A DNA stretch of 64,000 nt from Sphingomonas melonis (GTDB lineage Bacteria > Pseudomonadota > Alphaproteobacteria > Sphingomonadales > Sphingomonadaceae), in contig NZ_JACCBY010000001.1 of assembly GCF_013409985.1 (NCBI RefSeq), positions 124,001-188,000 of the forward strand, in the 5' to 3' direction. This document shows positions 1-8,844 of this stretch, in pieces (the stretch's first letter is position 1; each line of letters begins with the position of its first letter). Made by a program: the position numbers and the translations under genes. Below the pieces are notes generated by a model. The model did no database searches, was not told the origin of the DNA, and worked only from the letters and a program-made list of their open reading frames with translations.

Positions 1-1344
1 GTCGAGCAGCGCGCGCCACAGCAATTGCGGCACGCCCTCGACCAGCGCGCGCACCCGGCGCTCGTTGGCGAGCACCGCCTCTTCCAGCTGCTTGCGCACG
101 TCGATGTCGATGTTCATGCCGAGCCACTTCTGGACGGCGCCGCCGTCGTCGAGCAGCGGGATCGCGCGCGCGCTCATCCAGCGATACGCGCCGTCGCGGG
201 TGCGCAGCCGATATTCGATGTCGATCGGCTCGATACGCCGCAGCGCCTCCTGCCACGCCTGCATCGTCCCCGCGCGATCGTCGGGATGCAGCGCGTCGAG
301 CCAGCCGAACCCGCGATATTCCTCGTAGCTCTGGCCGGTATAGGCGCGCCAGCTCGCGCTGTCGGCGACGATCGTCCCGTCGCGTGGCGCCTCCCAGATC
401 GTCGTGGCGACGCCGTCGATCAGCTGCTGCGCCCGCGCCTGCACCTCGCGGAACTCGGCATCGCGCGCCCGGAAGCTGGCGGCGGTGCGGGCATGATCGA
501 TCGCCACCCAGGCACGCTCGGCGACGTCCTGCACCAAGGCGATCTCGGCGGGCAGCCACGTGCGGGCGCGGTCATGCTCGACGTGCAGGCTCGCGACCCA
601 CTGGCCGCGGCGCAGCACCGGCACGATGATCCGCGACGGGCCCTCGGCAGGCGCGCTCGCCACGATCGTCCGGCCCTTGGCGAGCGCGACCGCATCCGCC
701 GCGGTGATCGCCGTCCCCGCCGCGGTGCCCTGCATATCGTCCGCGTCGACCCAGATGCAGCGGGCAGCGGCGAGGCGGCATGCGACCATTCCGGTCACCC
801 GGTCGCGAATGCCATCGGCATCGTCGATCAGCTGGATCGTATCGCTGAGGTGGAGCAGGAAGCTTTGCCGCTGCTCGGCATCGCGCAGCGAATTGGACGT
901 GCGCTTCAGCGTGTCGATGTCGCTGACCACACTTGCCTGACCGGTGATCCGGCCGGCCGCATCGCGCAGCGGCATGGTCGCCACGCGCACCCAGATCTCC
1001 TCGCCGGAGTCGCTGGTGTAAAGCAGCTCCTGACCGGGAATGACGCTCTCGCCGCGGGCCGCACGGGCGCCGGGGAAGTCGCCGGGATCGAGCGGCAGCC
1101 CGTCGCTGCCCCAGCCGCGCCACCGCCAGCGGCGTTCGGCATCGGTCGAGGGGATCGCGCCCGTGGGGCAGAACCGCTGATATTGCGCGTTGGAGACGAC
1201 GATCCGGCCGGCGGTATCGATCATTGCGACGCCCACCGGTACGCTGTCCAGCGTGGCGGCGAACCGGGCTTCGCTGTCGGCCAGCGCCGCCTCGGCACGC
1301 GCCAGGCGCTGTTGCAGGTCAAGGATCGTTGCGGAATCGTCCAT
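1..1344 (-). CDS. PAS/GAF sensor protein, probably a histidine kinase N-terminus (partial)
   Basis: The frame is open from an ATG at 1344 to the window edge, giving 448 residues without a stop; the C-terminus lies outside. Reading the complement by eye, residues about 20-145 look like a PAS domain (SVPVGVAMIDTAGRIVVSNA), about 160-300 like a GAF domain, and about 310-430 like a PAS_3 fold with the typical WLDALHPDDR and YRWMSARAIPL segments. A further PAS-like segment begins at the edge (ALVEGVPQLLW). No signal peptide or membrane helix is visible, so it is probably cytosolic. The PAS-GAF-PAS order followed by a histidine kinase (often HWE type in sphingomonads) is common, but the kinase module is not in view, so a diguanylate cyclase or phosphatase output is possible. 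An AT-rich palindrome lies about 50 bases upstream. Confidence 0.8.
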   Translation of the reverse strand, partial: MDDSATILDLQQRLARAEAALADSEARFAATLDSVPVGVAMIDTAGRIVVSNAQYQRFCPTGAIPSTDAERRWRWRGWGSDGLPLDPGDFPGARAARGESVIPGQELLYTSDSGEEIWVRVATMPLRDAAGRITGQASVVSDIDTLKRTSNSLRDAEQRQSFLLHLSDTIQLIDDADGIRDRVTGMVACRLAAARCIWVDADDMQGTAAGTAITAADAVALAKGRTIVASAPAEGPSRIIVPVLRRGQWVASLHVEHDRARTWLPAEIALVQDVAERAWVAIDHARTAASFRARDAEFREVQARAQQLIDGVATTIWEAPRDGTIVADSASWRAYTGQSYEEYRGFGWLDALHPDDRAGTMQAWQEALRRIEPIDIEYRLRTRDGAYRWMSARAIPLLDDGGAVQKWLGMNIDIDVRKQLEEAVLANERRVRALVEGVPQLLWRALLD

Positions 1345-1394
1345 GCCGCATCAACGCACAAAACGCGCCGCGATGCACGGATTGGCATCACATT

Positions 1395-1410
1395 TGATAT
1401 AAATATATCA
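1395..1410. promoter_or_regulatory. AT-rich perfect palindrome upstream of the PAS sensor gene
   Basis: TGATATA-AA-TATATCA is a perfect 7-base inverted repeat with a 2-base centre, in otherwise very GC-rich sequence, about 50 bases upstream of the start codon at 1344. Its position suggests a -10 region or an operator. Function is inference. Confidence 0.4.
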
Positions 1411-1673
1411 TCCACTTACCCGCCGCGCATCGACCGACACCGCGAGCCGGGATCGACATCAATTCCTCCCCCGCCGGAGGGAGGTGGCAAGCCGAAGACA
1501 TGACGGAGGAGAGGACACGCCAGTCAAGATTTTGCTTACATCGCCCCCGTCACGGCTTCGCGGCGCCGCAGTATCAGGCCGGATCGACATTCAGGCCATT
1601 TCCTCTCCCGCCGGGGGAGGGCTATCGCCTATAGCTCCGGTGATGAGGTTCAATCGGCATCCTTCTGGTACCC

Positions 1674-1778
1674 GTCACCCCGGACCCGTTCCGGGGCCCA
1701 CCGGGCCACAGGAGAACGGTGTCCCATCAAGCCTTTCCCCTCGCCGCAGAGTGGACCCCGGAACACGTCCGGGGTGAC
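1674..1778. repeat. Dispersed palindromic repeat, copy 1
   Basis: The left arm is GTCACCCCGGACCCGTTCCG and the right arm GGAACACGTCCGGGGTGAC; each arm also contains its own smaller palindrome. The internal part contains CTCTGCGG-like and GTGGACCCCGGAAC motifs shared with copies at 13851, 18488 and 42245. It contains no ORF worth calling. Confidence 0.75.
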
Positions 1779-1913
1779 GGGGTGGGATTGGGAGGCGGCG
1801 GACTCAAGCGAACGTCCACACGATAGCCTTGCCCTGCCGGGGCAGGCGTTATCTCCAAAGCTTGAATGTCGATCCCGCCAAGGGCGAGGAACCGAACCCA
1901 CTGTCGATCCCGC

Positions 1914-2828
1914 CTAGCCGGCGCGCGCCAGCCGATCGGCGAGGAAGTCGACGAACACGCGGACCCGTGCGGGCAGATGCGCGCCGCCGACGAACACCGC
2001 ATGGATCAGCTCGACATCGCCGGGATTATAGTCTTCGAGCAGCGCCACCAGCCGGCCCTCGGCGATCTCGGCGGCGACGCTGAACCGGCCGACGCGGGTC
2101 ACGCCGACCCCGGCCGCGGCGAGCTGCCCCAGCGTCTCGCCGTTGTTCGCGACGATGCCGCCCTCGACGCACAAGGTGAAATCGCGCCCGTCCCGCCGGA
2201 ACGGCCAGATCGGCTCGGCGCGGCGGAAGTTGAAGTTGAGGCAATTGTGCGCGTGCAGATCCTCCGGCACCCGCGGCGTGCCGTGGCGCGCGAGATAGTC
2301 GGGCGATGCGACGATCACCCGCCCGCTCTCGCCCAGCTTACGCGCGGTGAGCGCGCTGTCGGCAAGGGGGCCGAAGCGGATTGCGACATCCGCCTGCCCG
2401 CCCGCGATATCGACCAACGTGTCCGTCAGCGCGATGTCGATGAGGATGTTGGGATAGGCGCGGGCGAAATCGCCGAGCAGCGGCACGATACACAGCCGAC
2501 CATGCGCCAGCGCCGCGGTGACGCGCAGCCGGCCGCGCGGCGCCCCCTGATCGGCGATCTGCTGTTCGGCATCGTCGAGATCGGCGAGGATGCGCCGCGC
2601 CGCGAGCAGATAGCTCTGCCCCTCCGCGGTCAGCGTCAGGCCACGTGTCGAGCGTAGCAACAGCCTGACGCCGAGCCGCGCCTCGATCCGGTCGATCGCC
2701 CGCGCCACCGCCGACGGCGTCAGGTCGAGCAGCCGCGCCGCCGCCGAAAAGCTGCCGCCTTCGATCACCGTGGCGAACAGGGCGAGCGCGCGTGCCCGGT
2801 CGCTGCCACCCGTTATCTTTGCATCCAC
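1914..2828 (-). CDS. LysR-family transcriptional regulator
   Basis: The product is 304 residues, the usual LysR length. An N-terminal winged helix-turn-helix spans about residues 12-70 (LALFATVIEGGSFSAAARLL, then TPSAVARAIDRIEARLG), followed by a LysR substrate-binding domain from about 95 to the end. The start is a GTG at 2828. It is divergent from the aldo/keto reductase-MFS pair, the classical arrangement in which a LysR protein binds the shared intergenic region (2829-2915) and controls the neighbouring enzyme genes. The effector is unknown. Confidence 0.93.
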   Translation of the reverse strand: MDAKITGGSDRARALALFATVIEGGSFSAAARLLDLTPSAVARAIDRIEARLGVRLLLRSTRGLTLTAEGQSYLLAARRILADLDDAEQQIADQGAPRGRLRVTAALAHGRLCIVPLLGDFARAYPNILIDIALTDTLVDIAGGQADVAIRFGPLADSALTARKLGESGRVIVASPDYLARHGTPRVPEDLHAHNCLNFNFRRAEPIWPFRRDGRDFTLCVEGGIVANNGETLGQLAAAGVGVTRVGRFSVAAEIAEGRLVALLEDYNPGDVELIHAVFVGGAHLPARVRVFVDFLADRLARAG

Positions 2829-2915
2829 TGCACAGATCCTTCGCCCGTCGCGGCGGTTCTACCCTGCCGCCGACGCGTCCATCTAGCCGGTCACGATCGT
2901 ACTGCAAAAGGATGG

Positions 2916-3953
2916 ATGATGGAGTATCGGCAATTGGGATCGTCGGGCCTGCGCGTGCCGGCGCTGTCGTTCGGCACCGGCACCTTCGGCGGCAGCGGCC
3001 CGCTGTTCTCCGCCTGGGGCCAGAGCGACGTCGCAGAGGCGCGGCGGCTGGTCGACATCTGCCTGGAAGCGGGCGTCACCCTGTTCGACACCGCCGACGT
3101 CTATTCGCATGGCGCGTCGGAGGAGGTGCTGGGCGCGGCGATCAAGGGGCGGCGCGACGCGGTCCTGGTTTCGACCAAGACCGGGCTGCCGATGGGCGAC
3201 GGGCCGCAGGATTGGGGCGTGTCGCGCGCGCGGCTGATCCGCGCGGTCGAGGATGCGCTGCGTCGGCTCGACACCGATCGCATCGATCTGCTTCAGCTCC
3301 ACGCCTATGACGCGTCGACGCCGGTCGAGGAGCTGATGGCGACGCTCGACACGCTGATCGCCGCGGGCAAGATCCGCTATGCCGGCGTCTCCAACTATCC
3401 CGGCTGGCAGCTGATGAAGGCGCAGGCGCTCGCCGACCGCCATGGCTGGCCGCGGCTGGTCGCGCATCAGGTCTATTATTCGCTGATCGGCCGCGCCTAT
3501 GAGGCCGATCTGATGCCGCTCGGCCGCGACCAGGGGATCGGCGCGCTCGCGTGGAGTCCGCTCGGCTGGGGCAGGCTGACCGGCAGGATCGGTCGCGACC
3601 GGCCGATCCCCGCCGGCAGCCGCCTGCACGAGACCGAACAGTTCGCGCCGCCGGTCGAGACCGAGCATCTCTATCGCGTCGTCGACGCGCTCGAGGCCAT
3701 CGCGGCGGAGACCGGCCGGACCGTGCCGCAGATCGCGATCAACTGGCTGCTGCAACGCCCGACCGTGTCTTCGGTCATCATCGGTGCGCGGAACGAGGCG
3801 CAGCTGCGTGACAATCTCGGCGCGGTCGGCTGGGCGCTGACCCCGGCGCAGATCGCCGCACTCGACGCGGCGAGCGATGTCATGCCGCCCTATCCGCACA
3901 CCCCCTACCGCCAGCAGGAAGGCTTCGCCCGCCTCAACCCGCCGCTCGTCTGA
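2916..3953 (+). CDS. Aldo/keto reductase
   Basis: The 345-residue product is an NADPH-dependent aldo/keto reductase with a TIM-barrel fold. The catalytic tetrad is visible as D58 and Y63 (FDTADVYSHG), K88 (VSTKTG) and H129 (LLQLHAYD), counting from the first ATG. The C-terminal VIIGARNEAQL segment is the usual cofactor phosphate-binding region of AKR families close to YajO/Tas. Two adjacent ATG codons (2916 and 2919) follow an AAGGA ribosome site; the second has better spacing. It lies 14 bases upstream of an MFS gene and divergent from a LysR gene, so it is probably regulated by that LysR protein. The physiological carbonyl substrate is unknown. Confidence 0.93.
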   Translation: MMEYRQLGSSGLRVPALSFGTGTFGGSGPLFSAWGQSDVAEARRLVDICLEAGVTLFDTADVYSHGASEEVLGAAIKGRRDAVLVSTKTGLPMGDGPQDWGVSRARLIRAVEDALRRLDTDRIDLLQLHAYDASTPVEELMATLDTLIAAGKIRYAGVSNYPGWQLMKAQALADRHGWPRLVAHQVYYSLIGRAYEADLMPLGRDQGIGALAWSPLGWGRLTGRIGRDRPIPAGSRLHETEQFAPPVETEHLYRVVDALEAIAAETGRTVPQIAINWLLQRPTVSSVIIGARNEAQLRDNLGAVGWALTPAQIAALDAASDVMPPYPHTPYRQQEGFARLNPPLV

Positions 3954-3967
3954 ATCGGGACACGATC

Positions 3968-5131
3968 ATGAAACTCCACCCTTCCCTGCTCGCGCTCGCG
4001 CTGGGCGCATTCGGCATTGGCGTGACCGAGTTCGCGCCGATGGGCATGCTGCCGATGATCGCCGACGACCTCGGCGTGTCGATCCCCGCCGCCGGCCTGC
4101 TGGTCAGTGCCTATGCGATGGGCGTGCTGATCGGCGCGCCGCTGATGACGCTGACCACCGGCCGGATCGACCGCCGGACGCTGCTGATCGGACTGATGGG
4201 GATCTTCACGCTCGGCAACGCCTTGTCGGCGCTGGCCGACGGCTATGCGATGCTGATGGCCGCCCGCATCGTCACCTCGTTCAACCATGGCGCCTTCTTC
4301 GGCGTCGGATCGGTGGTTGCGGCGAGCCTGGTGCCGCCCGACCGGCGCGCCGGCGCGGTCGCCGCGATGTTCTCGGGGCTGACGATCGCGACGATCGGCG
4401 GCGTGCCGCTCGCCACCTGGGCGGGCGAGATGCTCGGCTGGCGTGCCGCCTTCGCGGGGATCGCCGCGGTCGGCGCGGCGGTGATGCTGGCGCTGCGGCT
4501 CGCGCTGCCGGCGCTGCCCACCGGCGGACTGGCGGACATGCGCGCCGAACTGCGCGTGCTGGTGCGCGGACCGGTGTTGCTCGCACTGGCATTGACCACG
4601 ATCGGCTTCGGCGGCGTGTTCACCGTCTTCACCTATATCGCACCGATCCTGCGCGACGAGACGCATCTCGGCACCGGCGCGATCACCCTCATGCTGATGC
4701 TGTTCGGCGTCGGCGCGACGATCGGCAACACGCTCGGCGGCCGGCTCGCCGACCGCTCCGCCGACCGCGCGCTGACCATCATGCTCGTCGTGCTCACGCT
4801 GACCCTCGTCGCCTTCGCGGTCCTGATGCGCTGGCCGGTGGCGGCGGCGCTCGCCATCCTCGTCTGGGGCGTGGCGAGCTTCGCGATCGTGCCGCCGTTG
4901 CAGATGCGCGTCATGGCCGCCGCCGCGGAGGCGCCCAACCTCGCCTCGGCGATGAACATCGGCGCGTTCAACCTCGGCAATGCGATCGGCGCGGCGCTCG
5001 GCGGCGGCGTGATCGGTGCACACCTTGGCCTGCCCGCGGTATCGCTGGCCGGCGCGGCGATGGCGGCGGCAGCGCTGGTGCTGCTGCGTGCCGTTCGCCG
5101 ACCGGTGCGTACGGAGTGCTCCCTGGCGTGA
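3968..5131 (+). CDS. MFS transporter, DHA1-type (AraJ/YdhP-like)
   Basis: This 387-residue integral membrane protein has about twelve hydrophobic segments. The N-terminus contains GVTEFAPMGMLPMIADDLGV and SAYAMGVLIGAPLM, typical of the AraJ/YdhP/PbuE branch of DHA1 major facilitators, and the first loop carries a TTGRIDRRTLL motif in the place of the MFS motif-A loop. It follows the aldo/keto reductase by 14 bases and is probably co-transcribed. Members of this branch export small molecules such as sugars, purines or drugs; the substrate cannot be told from sequence. Pairing with a reductase and a LysR gene suggests a detoxification unit. Confidence 0.9.
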   Translation: MKLHPSLLALALGAFGIGVTEFAPMGMLPMIADDLGVSIPAAGLLVSAYAMGVLIGAPLMTLTTGRIDRRTLLIGLMGIFTLGNALSALADGYAMLMAARIVTSFNHGAFFGVGSVVAASLVPPDRRAGAVAAMFSGLTIATIGGVPLATWAGEMLGWRAAFAGIAAVGAAVMLALRLALPALPTGGLADMRAELRVLVRGPVLLALALTTIGFGGVFTVFTYIAPILRDETHLGTGAITLMLMLFGVGATIGNTLGGRLADRSADRALTIMLVVLTLTLVAFAVLMRWPVAAALAILVWGVASFAIVPPLQMRVMAAAAEAPNLASAMNIGAFNLGNAIGAALGGGVIGAHLGLPAVSLAGAAMAAAALVLLRAVRRPVRTECSLA

Positions 5132-5151
5132 GGGGGGCGTGCGCCCCCCTC
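5130..5151. terminator. Hairpin between convergent MFS and phosphatase genes
   Basis: GAGGGGGGCG and CGCCCCCCTC form a perfect 10-base inverted repeat with a two-base centre, immediately after the MFS stop and just before the convergent phosphatase 3' end. It probably acts as a bidirectional terminator, although no T-tract follows. Confidence 0.6.
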
Positions 5152-5155
5152 GGGT

Positions 5156-6025
5156 TCAGCTCAGATAGAGCGCGCGCAGGCGGGTGATATCCGCCGCCGA
5201 CAACCCCATCTCGTCACGCAACCAGCCGGTTGCGCCATCGGGATGCCGGTCGAGGACGGCCAGCGCCGCCTCGATATAGCGCCGGTCGGCGGCCGCCAGC
5301 GCCGCCATCACCCCCGGCGGCAGGTGCGCCCACGGACTGTCGGCCTGCGCCGGGCTGGCGAACAGCTTGGCGGGGTCGAGATAGCGGTTGGTCAGCAGAT
5401 AATCGTCGATCACCGTCTGGCGCGGCACACCCAGCGCGGTGAGCAGCAGCGCGGCGGCGACGCCGGTGCGATCCTTGCCCGCCGAACAGTTGAACGCCAG
5501 CGGCGCATGACCGGCAAGCAATTCGGCGAACATGCGGCGATACTGGCCGCGGAACTGGACGAGCATCTTGGGATAGCTCGCGGTCATCGCCGCCCGCGCC
5601 GCCTCCGCGGTCCAGTCCTTCATCGGCGTGGCGGGCAGGAAGTCCCGCGTGTCGAGCGCATAATCGTCGCTCAGCATCTGCGGCGCGCCGGTCGCGGGCC
5701 AGTGCACCGGCTCGGCGCTGCGTTCGCGCGTGTCGCGCAGATCGCAGACGACGCGGATGCCGCGCCGCTGCAAGGCAGCGTAATCGGCCGGCGTCAGGTC
5801 GTGCATCGAACCGGAGCGGTACAGCATCCCCCATCGCACATGCCGCCCGTCTTCGGTGGCATAGCCGCCGAGGTCGCGGAAGTTGCGGCCGCCCTGCAAC
5901 GGCAGCAGCCGCTCGTGCGCCGCCGCCGCCGCCGCCGCGATCGCGGACCGCGGCGACTGGGCGACGACCGCAGCGCCGGGCGCGACGGCGAGCAGCGCGA
6001 GGCTTGCCGCTCTGACAGCGCGCAT
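5156..6025 (-). CDS. Exported tyrosine-protein phosphatase (Y_phosphatase3 family)
   Basis: The 289-residue product starts with a hydrophobic signal-peptide-like stretch (residues 1-23, ending AAVVAQS). It then shows NFRDLGGY (48-55), the hallmark of the bacterial tyrosine/phosphoinositide phosphatase family that includes Mycobacterium PtpB, and the P-loop CSAGKDRTG with catalytic C180 and R186. The residue before the cysteine is Asn rather than the usual His. Its ATG overlaps the TGA of the TonB receptor gene (TGATG), so it is translationally coupled to it. A periplasmic location is inferred. It may dephosphorylate a phosphorylated ligand for uptake through the receptor. Confidence 0.9.
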   Translation of the reverse strand: MRAVRAASLALLAVAPGAAVVAQSPRSAIAAAAAAAHERLLPLQGGRNFRDLGGYATEDGRHVRWGMLYRSGSMHDLTPADYAALQRRGIRVVCDLRDTRERSAEPVHWPATGAPQMLSDDYALDTRDFLPATPMKDWTAEAARAAMTASYPKMLVQFRGQYRRMFAELLAGHAPLAFNCSAGKDRTGVAAALLLTALGVPRQTVIDDYLLTNRYLDPAKLFASPAQADSPWAHLPPGVMAALAAADRRYIEAALAVLDRHPDGATGWLRDEMGLSAADITRLRALYLS

Positions 6026-8478
6026 CAGAACTTCACCTGCACCTGGCCGCCAAGGGTGCGCGGCTCGTTGAAGAAGCCGGCGAGCCCGGTGGTCACGCTC
6101 AGCGTCTTGTAGAAGACGTGCTGCTCGTCGAACAGGTTGCGCGCCCAGACCGACAGCGTCAGCTTCGCATCGCCCTGTCCCACCGCGATATCGGCCAGCG
6201 CGAGCGAGCCGTTGACGATGAACGCGGCATCACCCTTTGGCTGGTAGACGTTCCGCGGATCGTTGGGCCCAACGTACACTGGATCCTTCGAATCCTGGTA
6301 GAAGCCCGAGTCGTAATTGCCGTCGATATGCGCGCGGAAGGTGACGCCGGTCAGCGGCACCTCGAAATCGGCCGCGGCGCTGGCCGAATCCTTCGGCGTG
6401 TAGCTCGGGTAGATCGGCACCGCCAACGGGTTCAGATCGCCGTTGGAATTGGGATAGGGATTCACCGCCGCCGGGATGTGGACATAGGTATGCGCATAGG
6501 ACCCGTGCAGCGTCAGTCCGCGCGTCGGCATCACCGTCAGTTCGGCTTCCAGGCCATGGATGCCGCCGGTGCCGGGCGCGTTGACCGTAGAGATCGTCGT
6601 ACGCGTCGTCGCACCGTTCTTGCCATCGATATAAGGACGCTGGAAGTCGACCTGGATGTTCTTATAGGTGCCGGCATAGGCCGCGATGTTGAAGCGCGCG
6701 TGGCGATCGAAGAATTCGGTCTTGGCGCCGACCTCGAACACAGACACCGTTTCGGGATTGAACGCGTCATATTCCTGCGAGCGCGAATTGGCGCCGCCGG
6801 ACTTATAGCCGGTGCTCCATTTGCCGTAGAAATGCACGTCGGGCGTGGCATCGACCGCCAGATTGACCATCGGGTCGACGCGCGACCAATTCGCATCGAG
6901 CGGCAGTTCGCGCGACACGCCGTTGCGGTCGACCGGCAGCTTGCCGCTGACCGTCATCAGCCTGCCCTGCTTGGAGTCCCGGCTCCAGCGCAAGCCCCCC
7001 GTCAGGTGGACGCGATCGTCCAGCGCCGCCGGCGTCCACGTCGCCTGCCCGAACGCGCCGATGCTGGTGGTCTTCACATAGCTGGCACGGTCGATTCGCT
7101 GAGACGTGTAGTCGAGCGGCAGGGCTGTGTAATTCGGCACATCGGTGCGGAAGTTCGGCGGCAGGATGGTATAGGCGGTGCAGGTGAAGTCGGTGCACTG
7201 GTCGGTATAGAAGGCGCGGGCATTGTCCTCGACGTGCTCCTGATAATAGAGCGCGCCGGCGACGAACTGCACCTCCGGCACGTCGCCGATCAGCTGCACT
7301 TCCTGGCTGAACTGGTTCTGCCGGAAATCGGCGAGGCTGTAGCGGCCGAAGAGCAGCGGAACGGGCTTGTCCTGGAACCCCTTGCTGGAGAAGGTCGTGG
7401 TCGCCGCCGACAGCGTATTGGCCGCCGAGCCATTGTCATACTGGGTCTGCGTCATCGCGCGATAGGCGCTGATCGACTTGACCGTCAGCGTCGACGCCGG
7501 GTGATAGGCGAGCGTCAGCTGGTTGCCACGGACCTTGCCGACGCTGGGTTGCTGGGGCACGCCGACATTGGCGTCGCGGGCACGCGTCGACTGCACGGTG
7601 CCGAGCGGCGCCTGCTTGTAGGTGCCCGGCGCGAGCAACTGCAGGTACAGCGGGGTCGAGGCGTCGTAGGAGGTGTCGAACGAATAGTCGGCGCTGAAAT
7701 CCGCGCTCGGCTTCCACAGCAGTTCGTAATGCAGGCCGCGCTTGTCATAGGCGTTGAAACCGTCGGCGCCCGACAGCGGGTTGCGGACGAGGGGCCCGCG
7801 GTGGCTGGCGACCGCATCGATCTTGATCGCGAGATTCTCGATCGCCGGCAGGTCGATATGCGTCTCGGCCTTGTAGGCACCGTAATTGCCGATGCCCGCG
7901 ATCGTGTTGACGTGGAATTCACCGCTCGGTTTCTTGGTGACGATATTGACCGCACCGCCTTCGGTGTTGCGGCCGAACAGCGTGCCCTGCGGGCCCTTGA
8001 GCACCTCGACATTCTCGATGTCGAACAATGCGGTGCCAAGCCCCTGTGCACGGCCGAGATAGACGCCGTCGATATAGACGCCGACGCCCTGGTCGCGCGC
8101 GGGCTGGTTGCTGTCGCTCAGCACCCCGACGCCGCGGATGTTCACGATCAGCGCCGAATTGCGCGAATAGAAGGGCGCGACCTTGAGCGACGGGATCGAT
8201 CCGTCGCCGAGATCGACGAGCGACACGACATGCCGGTTGGCGAGGTCGTCGCCGCTCATCACGCTGATCGAGATCGGCGTCTTCTGCGCGTTCTGCGGCC
8301 GCTTCTCGGCGGTGACGACGATGTCGTCGAGCTGGTCGGGCGCCGCCTCCGGCGTCTTGTCGGCAGCGGCGACGCTCTTGGGGTCCTCGGCCGCCAGGGC
8401 CGGCGTGGCGATCAGGGTCGAGCAGAAGGCGGTTGCGGCGAGCAGCCGCGCCGCGACGGCGGCGTTGGCGAATGACAT
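6025..8478 (-). CDS. TonB-dependent outer-membrane receptor
   Basis: The product is 817 residues from the ATG at 8478, chosen because GGGGGA lies just upstream and a signal peptide follows (MSFANAAVAARLL...TPALA). A plug domain begins after the DDIVVTAEKR segment, includes GPQGTLFGRNTEGGAVNI, and is followed by a long beta-barrel ending in the aromatic VQVKF typical of outer-membrane proteins. The IVVTAEKRPQ/ALFDIENVEVLKG pattern is that of the large sphingomonad receptor families usually assigned to siderophores, but the ligand is not known. The phosphatase gene is coupled to its 3' end by a TGATG overlap. Confidence 0.94.
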   Translation of the reverse strand: MSFANAAVAARLLAATAFCSTLIATPALAAEDPKSVAAADKTPEAAPDQLDDIVVTAEKRPQNAQKTPISISVMSGDDLANRHVVSLVDLGDGSIPSLKVAPFYSRNSALIVNIRGVGVLSDSNQPARDQGVGVYIDGVYLGRAQGLGTALFDIENVEVLKGPQGTLFGRNTEGGAVNIVTKKPSGEFHVNTIAGIGNYGAYKAETHIDLPAIENLAIKIDAVASHRGPLVRNPLSGADGFNAYDKRGLHYELLWKPSADFSADYSFDTSYDASTPLYLQLLAPGTYKQAPLGTVQSTRARDANVGVPQQPSVGKVRGNQLTLAYHPASTLTVKSISAYRAMTQTQYDNGSAANTLSAATTTFSSKGFQDKPVPLLFGRYSLADFRQNQFSQEVQLIGDVPEVQFVAGALYYQEHVEDNARAFYTDQCTDFTCTAYTILPPNFRTDVPNYTALPLDYTSQRIDRASYVKTTSIGAFGQATWTPAALDDRVHLTGGLRWSRDSKQGRLMTVSGKLPVDRNGVSRELPLDANWSRVDPMVNLAVDATPDVHFYGKWSTGYKSGGANSRSQEYDAFNPETVSVFEVGAKTEFFDRHARFNIAAYAGTYKNIQVDFQRPYIDGKNGATTRTTISTVNAPGTGGIHGLEAELTVMPTRGLTLHGSYAHTYVHIPAAVNPYPNSNGDLNPLAVPIYPSYTPKDSASAAADFEVPLTGVTFRAHIDGNYDSGFYQDSKDPVYVGPNDPRNVYQPKGDAAFIVNGSLALADIAVGQGDAKLTLSVWARNLFDEQHVFYKTLSVTTGLAGFFNEPRTLGGQVQVKF

Positions 8479-8844
8479 GACGGAATCCCCCGTTTCGTGA
8501 CGAAACATGCGGTCGCCGTGGGGTTGGTTCGTTTCGGACTTATGACAATTTTCGCGCGTTTATGTTGCGCCGCAAAATATGTTGCTGCTGTGTTGCTGGC
8601 GCAACGCTCGCGGCGACTGGCGCTTGGCCCATAACGGGGCTGGTACAAGACGATTAGCGGCACCCCCCCAAAGCTACCAGGAACCAACTGGATTAACGTA
8701 GGTTTGTAGGTCCAGAACGGCCGCACCATGGCCGCTCGCGTGATGCTTCAACCCGCCGTCCTTGGTCCGGCCGAACCGACGCCCTCCCCGCGCCGGATCG
8801 TGGTCGGCCGTCCACCGCTTCCGCCACGTGTCCTGGAGAGCCGA
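8479..8844. other. Intergenic region between TonB receptor and stress block
   Basis: No convincing gene is seen. The left part (about 8520-8600) is AT-richer and probably holds the promoter of the minus-strand receptor gene. The right part holds the EcfG-like promoter listed separately and a ribosome-binding site GGAGAG at about 8835. Confidence 0.5.
8680..8704 (+). promoter_or_regulatory. Candidate EcfG (general stress sigma) promoter
   Basis: GGAAC at 8680-8684 is separated by 17 bases from GTT at 8702-8704, matching the alphaproteobacterial EcfG consensus GGAAC-N16/17-(c)GTT. It faces the 57-aa ORF, the PAS-LuxR gene and the CsbD-like gene, a class of genes often in the general stress regulon. 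The match is short and could be chance. Confidence 0.5.

Larger units (their letters stand above)
1345..1913. repeat. Intergenic region made of dispersed repeats
   Basis: No credible gene is seen between the PAS sensor and the LysR gene. The stretch holds several repeat units seen elsewhere in the window. One unit starts near 1464 (CCTCCCCCGCCGG...GACGGAGGA, then CCGTCACGGCTTCGC near 1548) and recurs near 42076-42180. Another is a complete palindromic unit at 1674-1778 whose outer arms read GTCACCCCGGA and TCCGGGGTGAC. The phrase GGATCGACAT occurs twice here and again near 42049. Confidence 0.7.

Noticed and set aside
25..1503. Long plus-strand frame over the PAS/GAF sensor
   Set aside because: It is the antisense of a clear PAS/GAF coding frame and translates to low-complexity Arg/His-rich sequence.
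6118..8475. 785-codon plus-strand frame
   Set aside because: It lies wholly antisense to the TonB receptor gene and shows no family features; it results from high GC codon bias.
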